From assembly GCF_910594985.1 (NCBI RefSeq), contig NZ_CAJVCE010000001.1, positions 62,001 through 126,000 of the forward strand: a stretch of 64,000 bases of DNA, given 5' to 3'. Positions 55,790 through 64,000 of this stretch are shown here, piece by piece. This DNA is from Paenibacillus allorhizosphaerae (lineage in GTDB: Bacteria; Bacillota; Bacilli; Paenibacillales; NBRC-103111). The notes beneath the pieces were generated by a model that saw only the letters and a list, made by a program, of their open reading frames with translations, was not told the DNA's origin and made no database searches. Position 1 is the first letter of the stretch, and each line of letters starts with the position of its first letter. The position numbers and the translations under genes are program-made.

Positions 55790-57223
55790 TTAGGCCAGCA
55801 GCTTCTTAAGAAATACATTGTTCGCCGCGTTCCGCAGCTCCGCCAGTACCGGTGCATATTGTTCATGGTCGATCACGTTGTCGAACTCGAAAGGATCTTG
55901 TTCCATATCGAACAGCTCGTAATGCTCGCGTCCGCCTTTGACGACATGAATATATTTCATCCGTCCGTCGCTAACGGTGAAAAATCCTTCTCCCTCGCTG
56001 AACACGTATGTATAGCCTCCGCTTTCGATCAATTCTTTGAAATCCCTGCCGTCCGTCGGTACTTCTGGAGCGTTTGCGGCTTTCATACAGGTAGCCATAA
56101 TATCGGTCAGCATTACCTTGGCATCGGTCTTCTGTCCTGCCGTTTCCCTGGGATATTGGACAATTAAAGGGACGTTCAGCACATCTTCGTAGCCGCAATC
56201 GCCCTTGCCCCAGATGCCGTGATTGCCGAGCATTTCCCCGTGATCCGCCGTAAATATAATGAGCACATTATCGCCCCATTTCCGCCGCGCCGTCTCCAAT
56301 ATGCGCCCGATCTGGTCGTCGATCTGCGCGACGTTGGCATAATAGCTTTTGCGCAAATGATGCCAGTAATCCTCCGTGTAATTTTTTTGCGCGTGGCCTG
56401 GCGCCGGTCCGCTGCCGTCACAAATGCCCCGCCCGTCGCCGTGGTAGCTCCGGTGATGTATGCGGGACGGGTCGTCAAACTCCCCTTCCTTAAGCGCACG
56501 CGGTTTGTCTTTGCTCATATCTACACGCTCGAAGTACGATGCCGGCGGATCGAAAGGATAGTGCGGTCCGCTGAATGACACCCAGCAGAACAAGGGCTGT
56601 TGTTCGTCATGATTTTCGATAAACTGAACTGCCTTGCGGCCGACCCAGCTATCCGGGTGCCATTCTTCAGGCCCAGGAAAAGGAAACACCTTCGCCTTGC
56701 TGCGGTCCCAGGTGTCATCCCGGTATGCGGTCAAATAACCGGCCTCGTCTAGCTCCTTGGCGTAATCGTCATAAAACCAGACCGACACCTGCTTGTCATC
56801 CTGCAAATCGAGGTGATCAATGCCCAAAGACATGTAATAACTGCGGAATTCTTCATAAGGCAAAGTCGCGCCGCGCCGGGTCTCCCCGTAGGGAACCGGG
56901 GAAAAATGACATTTGCCGTGAACCGATGTCGTATAGCCTCCCTGCTTAAGCACCTGGAACATATTCGGAATGCCCGTACTCAGCTCGCATTTGCGGAAAT
57001 TACTGTAGGCTCCGCTGTTGTGAGGAAGTTTGCCGGTAAGCATCGCGCAGCGCGACGGCAGGCACCACGGACTGGTCGAGTATGCCCGTGAGAACTGGAC
57101 CGACATCTCCGCAAACTTGTCGAGATGAGTTGTTTGGATGGTCTCGTTCCCGTAACAGCTAAGCGCATCCTTGCGCAGCTCATCGGCCGTAATCAGCAAA
57201 ATGTGCGGTTGTTGTGCGGACAT
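55790..57223 (-). CDS. Cytoplasmic Cys-type sulfatase
   Basis: A 477-residue sulfatase with formylglycine site CLPSRCA (modified Cys at residue 54). Metal motifs are ITADELRKDALSCYG and TADHGEMLGNHG, with GKCHFS and FSGPHYPFDP at active-site positions. The start at 57223 has GAGGAA 7 nt upstream; the frame is open to 57322 but the added residues have no ribosome site. No signal peptide. It is the first of a three-sulfatase unit and has an extended -10 promoter about 100 bp upstream. Confidence 0.91.
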   Translation of the reverse strand: MSAQQPHILLITADELRKDALSCYGNETIQTTHLDKFAEMSVQFSRAYSTSPWCLPSRCAMLTGKLPHNSGAYSNFRKCELSTGIPNMFQVLKQGGYTTSVHGKCHFSPVPYGETRRGATLPYEEFRSYYMSLGIDHLDLQDDKQVSVWFYDDYAKELDEAGYLTAYRDDTWDRSKAKVFPFPGPEEWHPDSWVGRKAVQFIENHDEQQPLFCWVSFSGPHYPFDPPASYFERVDMSKDKPRALKEGEFDDPSRIHHRSYHGDGRGICDGSGPAPGHAQKNYTEDYWHHLRKSYYANVAQIDDQIGRILETARRKWGDNVLIIFTADHGEMLGNHGIWGKGDCGYEDVLNVPLIVQYPRETAGQKTDAKVMLTDIMATCMKAANAPEVPTDGRDFKELIESGGYTYVFSEGEGFFTVSDGRMKYIHVVKGGREHYELFDMEQDPFEFDNVIDHEQYAPVLAELRNAANNVFLKKLLA

Positions 57224-57326
57224 GATTGATTCCTCGCTTTCGTTTCGTCTGTTTTCCTTTACATGTACGATGTGAGCACTCCGCTGTAATGGGTTTTTGA
57301 TTACTCCAAGAGTGATTTTCACAAAT

Positions 57327-57335
57327 ATTATAACA
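57327..57335 (-). promoter_or_regulatory. Extended -10 promoter of the three-sulfatase unit
   Basis: On the minus strand TGTTATAAT gives a perfect -10 with the TGn extension. No good -35 is present, as is common for this promoter class. Confidence 0.5.
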
Positions 57336-57433
57336 ATTCGCCTAGTTTGTTCCTACGCCATAAACGATTAATAACTTGGCTATTTCGACTGTGTTATGAT
57401 CCCCCAGGTTGAACCGGAGGGGTTCTTATACGA

Positions 57434-57463
57434 CAAAAAAACTGGCATGTGTCGGTGCCAGTT
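57434..57463 (-). terminator. Terminator of the SBP / beta-helix / EEP unit
   Basis: On the minus strand AACTGGCA and TGCCAGTT (8-nt loop) are followed directly by a T run. It lies 21 bp after the EEP-family stop. Confidence 0.85.
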
Positions 57464-57484
57464 TGCAAGGCCTGCTTATTTGTA

Positions 57485-58360
57485 TTACTTTGAGAGATTA
57501 ATGATCATTCGACTGTCGCCGATGACAAACGATACGTCTGCATAGATCGGGCAATGATCGGATGCGTCTAGCGCTTCCTGACAAACAATCGTTTCATATA
57601 CTAAAACAGTTATCTCGCTGCCCCGATAGAATATATGGTCTATCGCCTGGGCGTATACGCCTGTCGGCGCCGGCCCGTTGACGAAGACCTGCAGCGCTTC
57701 ATCCCATTCCGGGTACGGATGGTGGGCATTCGAGTCCGACGCATGAACGAGCGCCGTACTTTGGGCATCGGCGAAGCCGTTGTCGAACAACAGCTGAACC
57801 GGTGCGCTCGATGACCGGCAGTTGAAATCCCCTATGCACCAAACCGGCACGGGCCACTGCTGCTGTAACGCTTCCGCAACGCCGATCAGCTCTCTGCTGT
57901 TGCTCCTTCTCGCCTCCTCACCCGCCTCGTCCGATTTCCAGTAAAAGTGGACATTGCATACGGCGAATCGTCGTCCGGACCGTTTGCATTCGAACACCGC
58001 CCATGTGACGGATTTGGAATTCGAATCGTTTAAGCCGCTGAAACGATGAAAGCCGCTGTCCAGTACCGTTAGCCGCTGTTTGGCATATAGCAGCGGGGTG
58101 TAATTGTTGCTTAACGGGCTGATCTCTACGTCAACTTCCGCATAGTACGAGCCTAGCAATTCAAACAAGGGGACCGGTTCCCGTCGGGCTTTTGGCGACA
58201 CCTCCTGCAGCCCGAGAACGTCCGGCATGTACTGCTTAAACACTACGGCCAGGTTATCGTCCCGGTTAGCGATGGCCATATCGCCGCAATTCCCCCAAAT
58301 ATTGGAGGTCATGATACGAAATTTCGCGGTTTCTCCGGTTCCGCTAAGTTGAGCTTCCAT
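57485..58360 (-). CDS. Endonuclease/exonuclease/phosphatase (EEP) family protein
   Basis: A 291-residue EEP-fold metal-dependent phosphodiesterase or phosphatase. Family signatures in order: MTSNIWGN with the first metal Asn, LGLQEVSP with the metal Glu, GDFNCRSSS with catalytic Asp and Asn, IDHIFYRG, and SDHCPIYAD with the catalytic His. There is no signal peptide. GGGGAG lies before the ATG. It is the last gene of a unit with a solute-binding protein and a beta-helix protein, 34 bp after the latter. The EEP fold covers nucleases, sphingomyelinases and sugar or lipid phosphatases, so the substrate is open. Confidence 0.9.
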   Translation of the reverse strand: MEAQLSGTGETAKFRIMTSNIWGNCGDMAIANRDDNLAVVFKQYMPDVLGLQEVSPKARREPVPLFELLGSYYAEVDVEISPLSNNYTPLLYAKQRLTVLDSGFHRFSGLNDSNSKSVTWAVFECKRSGRRFAVCNVHFYWKSDEAGEEARRSNSRELIGVAEALQQQWPVPVWCIGDFNCRSSSAPVQLLFDNGFADAQSTALVHASDSNAHHPYPEWDEALQVFVNGPAPTGVYAQAIDHIFYRGSEITVLVYETIVCQEALDASDHCPIYADVSFVIGDSRMIINLSK

Positions 58361-58394
58361 AAGCGTTTCTCCCCGTTCTTGATCGTTTCGCGGA

Positions 58395-60179
58395 TCAACC
58401 GGCCGTAAATACCGGCGAACCGTTATTATCGACTGTCATTATGAAGCGCGTGCCGTCGGTGCTGTGAAACCAGATGCCTTCAAAGTTAGCCGCTCCAGCG
58501 ACATGAATCCTGCCGGTCTTGCCTTCAGCGTAATTGTTCGTCACCTGTACATCGCTGCACGTATCGGTGACGTTAATTCCGTATTGATTCTGGTTGCCGG
58601 AAGCGGCTTTCTTCACCCGGTTTCCGGCGATCCGGCCATTTTTGGCCATATTGGCCGCCAATATGCCGCTTCGCGTGTTGTCGGTCTCCGTGGCAGGAGA
58701 CTCGATCATGTTGCTTTCCACCTGAAAACCGTCGAGGCTTTGAATGAAAATGCCCGTCCTCCCGCAGCGCTGAATTAAGTTGTCATGGACGATCAGGTTG
58801 GCGGTTAATCCGTTATACCGATAGGCGGCATCCGGTTCTTCGGTGTATACCGCTTCGGTCGCCATATCGACGAATGTATTGTCATGAATGTTGCAATTGC
58901 TGACATACGACAGGAAAATGCCGCGGTACTGGTTGCGGAGCACGTTGCCGCTAATCGTCACATCGTTTGTCCAACGGATCGTCATGCAATTGTTCGCCGC
59001 AGGCCCTTGCTCAAATACGTTGTCAGCGATGAGGACCGACTCCACTTTCGCGTACGTCGCAACATCTTTGGCGCTGCCTACGCAGTAAATATTGGTCGTA
59101 ACCGTTCCGGTGAACGTATTGCCTTGAATGATGTAATTTTTGCCGGATTGCGGCAGGCCGGACTGGACGCCGTCCGCATCCTTGGATCCTTCGGTGTTCG
59201 CTTGCGTATTGGATAGCATCACGCCCATTTTGCAATCGATAAAACGGTTATTCATTACGCCCATTTCAGTAAATTTCAGACTGCGCACACCTCCGTAGGT
59301 CATCCCTTCGAACGTGTTGCCGTATACTTTGATGTTGGAATTGTACACGTTATGAACGGAGGAGTGGTTGCCCACGCCGGTCGGCCACGCCTGTGTGCCC
59401 GCTGTCCCGCTGGCTCCGAAATAGCAGTTTTGGACAATCACATTCCGGCAGGGCATCCCATCGAACGCACCGAAGTAAGGAAAGCCGACTTGAAGATGCG
59501 GGCTGATCTGAATCGCCTCACGCAAACCGCTGGATTGGTCCGTCTGAGGGTCCAGATAGCCGATGAACCGGCAGTTGTCCACCAGCACGTTATCGCAGCC
59601 GTTCATGTCAATGGCGTGGCAGTTCGGGACGTCGCGCACCTCAAGATTCCGAATGACGATATTTCTTCCGCGAGCCAGACCGAAGCAGTTGCCGGGATCG
59701 GGATATTGCAATACGTTGCAATCCCATACCCCTCCCTCGATGATGATATTGCCATGCCCATTGTAGCCTGAGAAGTTCACGTTGTTCAAGCCGTTGATCA
59801 GAATCGTCGAGTTATGGCAGCGCAGAACGGTTGCTCCCTTCTCGAGCGTGAGCCGGGTGTTGCCGAAGATGCGCAGCGCCGCCGTCGTTTTGTACGTGCC
59901 CCGCGGAATGACAACATGCGAGAAGCTTGCCGTTTGCGCATCGTTTAACGCGCTTTGGATCGCCGCCGTATCATTCGTTGTTCCGTCCCCCACGGCTCCG
60001 TAGTCTTTCACATTGTATATCGGCACCGTCGCTGTGCCTCCCGCGGCCTTCGTTTCCGCAGCGAGCGAGTTCCAGACGGAAGCGCCGGCGACCATAGCGG
60101 TTCCCGCCAGCCCGATGGAGGCTAACATGGATCTTCGGGTCATCCGGTTATCCGCAAGTTGCTCATCGTTTGATTTCAT
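58395..60179 (-). CDS. Tat-exported right-handed beta-helix protein (pectate_lyase_3 type)
   Basis: A 594-residue exported protein. A twin-arginine signal lies near residues 13-45 (MTRRSMLASIG, then GTAMVAGASVW, ending around SLAAETKA). The pectate-lyase-3 opening is IYNVKDYGAVGDGTTNDTAAIQSALND, followed by many beta-helix turns (for example NVLVDNCRFIGY and VTISGNVLRNQYRG). Several Cys residues occur within the turns. GGAGGAG precedes the ATG. It is co-transcribed with an upstream solute-binding gene (52 bp gap) and the downstream EEP gene. It is probably a polysaccharide-degrading or polysaccharide-binding enzyme acting outside the cell; the chemistry is not assigned. Confidence 0.87.
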   Translation of the reverse strand: MKSNDEQLADNRMTRRSMLASIGLAGTAMVAGASVWNSLAAETKAAGGTATVPIYNVKDYGAVGDGTTNDTAAIQSALNDAQTASFSHVVIPRGTYKTTAALRIFGNTRLTLEKGATVLRCHNSTILINGLNNVNFSGYNGHGNIIIEGGVWDCNVLQYPDPGNCFGLARGRNIVIRNLEVRDVPNCHAIDMNGCDNVLVDNCRFIGYLDPQTDQSSGLREAIQISPHLQVGFPYFGAFDGMPCRNVIVQNCYFGASGTAGTQAWPTGVGNHSSVHNVYNSNIKVYGNTFEGMTYGGVRSLKFTEMGVMNNRFIDCKMGVMLSNTQANTEGSKDADGVQSGLPQSGKNYIIQGNTFTGTVTTNIYCVGSAKDVATYAKVESVLIADNVFEQGPAANNCMTIRWTNDVTISGNVLRNQYRGIFLSYVSNCNIHDNTFVDMATEAVYTEEPDAAYRYNGLTANLIVHDNLIQRCGRTGIFIQSLDGFQVESNMIESPATETDNTRSGILAANMAKNGRIAGNRVKKAASGNQNQYGINVTDTCSDVQVTNNYAEGKTGRIHVAGAANFEGIWFHSTDGTRFIMTVDNNGSPVFTAG

Positions 60180-60230
60180 AAGGCTCCTCCTCAGTAAGAT
60201 TCGCAGCAGCGATGCTGCGGGCGGTCATCC

Positions 60231-61514
60231 TTATTTCTTTAGTTCCTGAGCAATATTTTGATTGATTTTTTCTTCCGCCGTCCGAAGCGCCGTGTTGACA
60301 TCATATTTGTTATTCAGGAAGTTTTTGTACTCCGCCTCCATAATTGTCGATGCATTCCCGGAATACTTGGAAAACTGCAATCCCGGACTGTATGTGCTTT
60401 TGAACATCGCTTGAATGTTTTTCCCTTTCAAGATCGGATTGTCCGCTCCGTAAGCCTGCTGGAACTTAGGGTCCTTGAGCGCACTGACGCGTCCGGTCGA
60501 GCGAACCATGGACATATGCACCTCATCGGAGGACAGCAGCTCGATCACTTTAGTGGCGGCTTCCTTCTGCTTGCTCGTCTTGCTTATGCCATACAGGTGG
60601 AACGAATACGGCCCTGCGTTGTTCGGCATATCGCTGAAGCTCGGGTACTGCACCATATCCCAATTCAGCTTCCCCTCCGTTTCCCTGAAGAACGGAGACG
60701 TCAATATATTGTAGGTCGCGACCATGCCTATCGTTTTATCCCGGAAGAACGGGTTCCAGTATGTCGTTTTTTGCGCGTTGGCGGACACGTCATTGAGCAG
60801 CTTGCCCAACTCGAACGCTCGCTTGTACGGCTCGCCGGTTACGCTGGCCTTATGGGTCACCGGATCGACCGGGTTCAGTGCGAGAGGCTTGCCGACCCTT
60901 ACCAATGCTTCCGGATGAATTCCCATATACTGAACGCCGCTTTCCTGACGGGTCAGCGCTTTCGCTATCTCGATCACTTGATCCCACGTCATCCCGTCCT
61001 TCGGATAGCTGACGCCAAATTTATCGAAGATGTCTTTGTTGTAAAATAAAGCGCAGGTCAGCACGGCGAACGGCACGCCGTATAGTCCGCCATGCGAGAC
61101 GCTTTTCGTGGACTCGATGGCTCGCGGGTCGAACCGGCTGAGATCCATTTTGTTTTTGTCCAGCAGTGGCGTCATATCTTCAAAGAAACCGAGATCCTCG
61201 AATTTGGCGATTTCGGAATTTCCTATGGTGAATAGATCGAACTGCTGATTCGTAGAAATGACATCTTGCAACGACACCTTGGTCCGGTCTATTTTCTCCA
61301 CGGTAATGTGCGGATACTTTTTCTTGATCGGCCCGTTGTACAAAATTTCAAGGTCTTCATCGCTCACCACCTGCACGTCGTACAATTTCAGCGTGACCGG
61401 CTCCGGCGGCTTCTCGGCTTTGGCCGCTGCAGGACCGGGGTCCCTCGCTTGTCCCTGACTGCAGCCCACCGAAAGTACTGTGACAATGGATACCACCGCC
61501 GTTGTTCGTAACAT
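60231..61514 (-). CDS. Extracellular solute-binding lipoprotein (orphan)
   Basis: A 427-residue family-1 type solute-binding lipoprotein. A short signal peptide (MLRTTAVVSIVTVL) ends in the lipobox SVGC. The body resembles the protein at 50232 (FDKFGVSYPKDGMTWDQVIEIA) and, at the C-terminus, the decayed gene at 20795 (ILKGKNIQAMFKSTY; VNTALRTAEEKIN). The start at 61514 has GGTGGAG 9 nt upstream; ATG 61529 lies too close to it. No permease is adjacent. It heads the unit with the beta-helix and EEP genes. Confidence 0.91.
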   Translation of the reverse strand: MLRTTAVVSIVTVLSVGCSQGQARDPGPAAAKAEKPPEPVTLKLYDVQVVSDEDLEILYNGPIKKKYPHITVEKIDRTKVSLQDVISTNQQFDLFTIGNSEIAKFEDLGFFEDMTPLLDKNKMDLSRFDPRAIESTKSVSHGGLYGVPFAVLTCALFYNKDIFDKFGVSYPKDGMTWDQVIEIAKALTRQESGVQYMGIHPEALVRVGKPLALNPVDPVTHKASVTGEPYKRAFELGKLLNDVSANAQKTTYWNPFFRDKTIGMVATYNILTSPFFRETEGKLNWDMVQYPSFSDMPNNAGPYSFHLYGISKTSKQKEAATKVIELLSSDEVHMSMVRSTGRVSALKDPKFQQAYGADNPILKGKNIQAMFKSTYSPGLQFSKYSGNASTIMEAEYKNFLNNKYDVNTALRTAEEKINQNIAQELKK

Positions 61515-61821
61515 GCCCACATGCTCCACCCCTTGGATTGTTATAAGATGCTGTTCCTGTTTCGGGCTTTTTGTGAATGCCCCTTACATTATTGATTGTA
61601 CGGGAAGGAGCGTTACGTCAGGTAGGCAGCGCTGACCTTGCTAATGTGGAAATATGAAAATAACGATCGAGACATTTTCTACAATGAGGTCAGCAACCGT
61701 CACACTTGTGGCTGTATGAAGCGAAGCCGTTCCATACAGCTTCAAAAGCCGACTCGCTGCTTGGCGGGACCCTAAATACTTGTAATACCTCTTTTTTGAA
61801 AAAAAAAAAAACGGTCCGACG
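61515..61821. other. Intergenic region before the orphan SBP unit
   Basis: The region holds the previous gene's terminator tail and a second hairpin, GCTGTATG (61712-61719) / CATACAGC (61734-61741), without a T run. The promoter of the SBP unit must lie here but no good hexamer pair was found. No gene seen. Confidence 0.4.
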
Positions 61822-61836
61822 CTATTCATCAGACCG
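61799..61836 (-). terminator. Terminator overlapping the stop codon of the SBP gene
   Basis: On the minus strand CGGTCTGA and TCGGACCG form a stem with one G-T pair whose loop contains the TAG stop. A run of about 13 T follows. Confidence 0.8.
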
Positions 61837-63522
61837 CTTATCAACATAGGCCGGCCGCTTTATTGCGGCGATGGCCTCCTCGACCTCTTGCGTAATTACA
61901 TCTCCACCATGCTCTCTCCACTCGGCTACGAACGTATCGAAATAATCGAGAGGCTTGTCGCCCACGATGATGCGCACGAAGGACTCATTCTCAAGGTTAA
62001 GCAGGTTTTCCCACTGGTTCTCCATCGTGCTTGTCATGCCATAAAACTCGCTGTACACCGGGATATTGACCGAGCTGAGCACGGCGCTGCCGCCGTGGTA
62101 TTGATACAGCACATAAGCCCAGTCCTGGGGCGATGCCACAAGCTGGCCAAAGCCCTTCAGGTAGTCATCAAATATTTTGCGGTCGGGCTCGAGCAGTTGT
62201 TCACGGGGCAGCTTTCCATCGGCTGCATCCTTGAAGCGCTTAAAGCGGTTGACGACCGTTTGTTCCTTCCGGAACGTCGCCTGGATCGGCCTCACGCTCC
62301 AGTTCGTTCCAGGGCTGTCCATGTACACATGAGGGACGCCGGGCGCATTATTGTCCAAATCCGCGACCACATTAATGGCTTTTACAATCGCCTCCGGATA
62401 TTTCGCCCCCTTCTTCACCACCATGATCCGCCCAAGCGGGTCGGGCTGCCTCGTATAGTACTTGCCGTCGGGCGCGACAATATAGTGAGCGTCCCATTCC
62501 GCGGCCGGATTGTTCTTCACGCTGCCAGCGAGCAGTTTCATCGGCGCGGACGTGTAACCGGTTCCAATGCCGGCTTTGCCGATGCTAATATCTTTGGCGA
62601 ACTGGTCGGGCTTGACGGTGCCGAAATCTTGGTCGATCAGCCCGGCTTCATACAGATCGTGCAGCTTGCCGAGCGCCTGCTTCGTGTTCGCGGTTATCGA
62701 GCCGTACACAATATTGCCGTCCTCGCTCTTGATCCATATTCTTGGAAACGCTTTGAACGCACCGAAGTACGGATCGAGCGTATTAAAGCCGATAGTGCCT
62801 GTCAAAAAGCTGGAGGTGCTCTGGATGCCGTGCGTATCGTGTATTCCGTTGCCATCAGGATCATCCTCGATGAATGCCTTCGCCACTCGTTCGAGATCGG
62901 CAATCGTTATGGCTTCGGGAAGCTGCATACCGATCTTCCTCAGCCAATCCTGACGAATCCATACGACCCCGTCCGCATCGTGCGCCGGAATGGTTGATGG
63001 GATGCCGAGCAGCCTGCCGTTATACGTCACGCGTCTCATCAGCCTGGGACCGAAGCCTTGAATGACGTTCTTGAGCAGCGGCGAAGCATGCTGCTCATAC
63101 AGTTCCGTCATATCCTCCACCATCCCGGCCTCCGCCAGCCGTTTGAACTGCGCCTCCGTTACGAGCAGGAAGTCCGGAATATTTTTGCTGGAAATGAGCA
63201 GATTTACCTTCTGGGTATAGTCCGAGCTCGGATATTCAAAGGCATGGACAAACCGGATATTCAGCATATTCTCGATTCTTCTTGTGTAACGGTTGTCGGA
63301 GAACGTATCGCTTGAGCCTTCGGGCCATTTGCTTTCCAGGGTCGTGTAATAGCCAATGCGAAGTGTAACGGGCTGCAAGTATTTGCCGTTCGAATCGGCC
63401 TGATTCACCTCCTCTGGAGGTGACAAGGAAGGCGGGGCGTCGGCCCTGAGCTCCATACAAATGATGACGGAGATCAGTGCAGCGCCAAGCGCGGCCAAGT
63501 ACAACGCGTTCTTTCCTTTCAT
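61822..63522 (-). CDS. Large solute-binding protein co-transcribed with a response regulator
   Basis: A 566-residue binding protein of the large LipO/YtcQ type. The N-terminal hydrophobic segment (residues 8-22) ends in SVIIC, which is a poor lipobox, so it may be membrane-anchored or cut by signal peptidase I instead. The body has IPDFLLVTEAQFKRLAEAGMVEDMTELYEQ and YTRQPDPLGRIMVVKKG patterns. The start at 63522 has GGGGAGG 8 nt upstream; 63678 overlaps the preceding gene and is rejected. It lies 23 bp after an AraC-type response-regulator gene and is closed by its own terminator. No permease is linked, so a role in sensing is possible. Confidence 0.9.
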   Translation of the reverse strand: MKGKNALYLAALGAALISVIICMELRADAPPSLSPPEEVNQADSNGKYLQPVTLRIGYYTTLESKWPEGSSDTFSDNRYTRRIENMLNIRFVHAFEYPSSDYTQKVNLLISSKNIPDFLLVTEAQFKRLAEAGMVEDMTELYEQHASPLLKNVIQGFGPRLMRRVTYNGRLLGIPSTIPAHDADGVVWIRQDWLRKIGMQLPEAITIADLERVAKAFIEDDPDGNGIHDTHGIQSTSSFLTGTIGFNTLDPYFGAFKAFPRIWIKSEDGNIVYGSITANTKQALGKLHDLYEAGLIDQDFGTVKPDQFAKDISIGKAGIGTGYTSAPMKLLAGSVKNNPAAEWDAHYIVAPDGKYYTRQPDPLGRIMVVKKGAKYPEAIVKAINVVADLDNNAPGVPHVYMDSPGTNWSVRPIQATFRKEQTVVNRFKRFKDAADGKLPREQLLEPDRKIFDDYLKGFGQLVASPQDWAYVLYQYHGGSAVLSSVNIPVYSEFYGMTSTMENQWENLLNLENESFVRIIVGDKPLDYFDTFVAEWREHGGDVITQEVEEAIAAIKRPAYVDKRSDE

Positions 63523-63545
63523 CGAACTGCCTCCCCAGAGATCAT

Positions 63546-64000
63546 TCAATGCCCAAATTCCGATCGGTCGTCGGTCAGAGCTGTGTTTCCGCTTGCAGAA
63601 ATTCGAAATTCCGAAGGAAGGAACCCGGTTTCCTCCCGAAACTGCCTGCTGAAATAGCGATAATCCTGAAAGCCGCAATCGATGGCAATATCCGCAATCT
63701 GGCGGCTGGTTTGAATCAACAGCAGCTTCGCCCGGTTAATGCGCAGCTCCTTTAAGTAATCGGGGAAGGGCTTCCCTACGATGTCCTTGAAGCTTTTGCT
63801 GAAATAGCTCCGGCTCATTCGGGCTTTGGCCGCCATCGCGCTCTGCGTGACCTTGGAATCCATGTTTGTTTTCATATATTCCACCATATCCAGCATGAGC
63901 AGCAGCACATATTCCGGGTATGAGGAGCAGCGCAGCTTATGGCCGATGACGCTGCGGAAATGGGTAATAAATCTTCGCCAATCGTCCCAGCTGCACACAC
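63546..64000 (-). CDS. AraC-type response regulator, C-terminal part (cut by window end)
   Basis: About 150 residues are visible, ending in an AraC double HTH: SKVTQSAMAAKARMSRSYFSKSFKDIVG and ADIAIDCGFQDYRYFSRQFREETGFLP. The part before it reads like the linker of YesN-type two-component response regulators. The frame is open to the window edge, so the receiver domain and true start lie outside. It is followed by a solute-binding gene in the same direction. A YesM-type kinase would be expected beyond the edge, which cannot be checked here. Confidence 0.85.
   Translation of the reverse strand, partial: VCSWDDWRRFITHFRSVIGHKLRCSSYPEYVLLLMLDMVEYMKTNMDSKVTQSAMAAKARMSRSYFSKSFKDIVGKPFPDYLKELRINRAKLLLIQTSRQIADIAIDCGFQDYRYFSRQFREETGFLPSEFRISASGNTALTDDRSEFGH

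Noticed and set aside
60258-61049. A 263-codon plus-strand ORF
   Set aside because: Antisense to the orphan solute-binding gene; no start signal and no recognisable domain.
61712-61741. 8-bp hairpin as a terminator
   Set aside because: No T run follows on either strand, and a much better terminator with a long T run lies just before it at 61799-61836.
61888-62997. A 369-codon plus-strand ORF
   Set aside because: Antisense to the large binding-protein gene; composition is rich in Arg, His and Ile as expected for a reverse frame of a real gene.

Overview
The window looks like chromosome from a spore-forming Firmicute of the Paenibacillus type. The evidence is two complete gerA-type germinant-receptor operons, strong AGGAGG-like ribosome binding sites with many TTG and GTG starts, a T-box leader, cre-like sites, and several LplB/LplC/lipoprotein sugar importers paired with very large membrane-anchored AraC-family regulators. 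No rRNA, tRNA, insertion sequence, prophage or CRISPR array was seen. This taxonomic reading is an inference from gene content.

Region 1 (1-12.6 kb) is mixed housekeeping and accessory sequence. It holds the 3' part of a sporulation-type PAS histidine kinase, a calcineurin-like phosphoesterase, a Stf0-type sulfotransferase, a CD3324-type DNA-binding protein and a class B penicillin-binding protein. An Old Yellow Enzyme gene follows with its TetR regulator, where two matching operator-like palindromes are visible. Next come a 51-residue membrane peptide gene and a sugar-phosphate operon (epimerase, glycerophosphodiesterase, zinc alcohol dehydrogenase) beside a DeoR regulator.

Region 2 (12.9-20.6 kb) contains two tandem ger operons with different gene order, A-C-B and A-B-C.

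Region 3 (20.7-31.9 kb) starts with a decayed solute-binding lipoprotein gene. It continues with an AraC regulator divergent from a PhyH dioxygenase, then a complete SBP-permease-permease-AraC sugar importer unit. It ends with a clostridial-type glutamyl-tRNA synthetase behind a T-box riboswitch.

Region 4 (32.0-64.0 kb) is the most interesting part. It appears to be a Gram-positive locus for using a sulfated polysaccharide. It encodes seven Cys-type sulfatases (one frameshifted), a GH2 glycosidase, an enolase-superfamily sugar-acid enzyme, two Tat-exported beta-helix proteins, one permease pair, four solute-binding proteins, an EEP-family phosphoesterase and three AraC-type regulators. None of the sulfatases has a visible signal peptide, whereas the beta-helix proteins do. 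The inferred route is extracellular cutting by the beta-helix proteins, import of sulfated oligosaccharides by ABC transporters that borrow an ATPase encoded elsewhere, then desulfation and glycoside cleavage in the cytoplasm. No formylglycine-generating enzyme and no ABC ATPase is encoded here, so both must come from elsewhere. A shared upstream element at three sulfatases and a cre-like site suggest coordinated control. The substrate cannot be determined from sequence alone.
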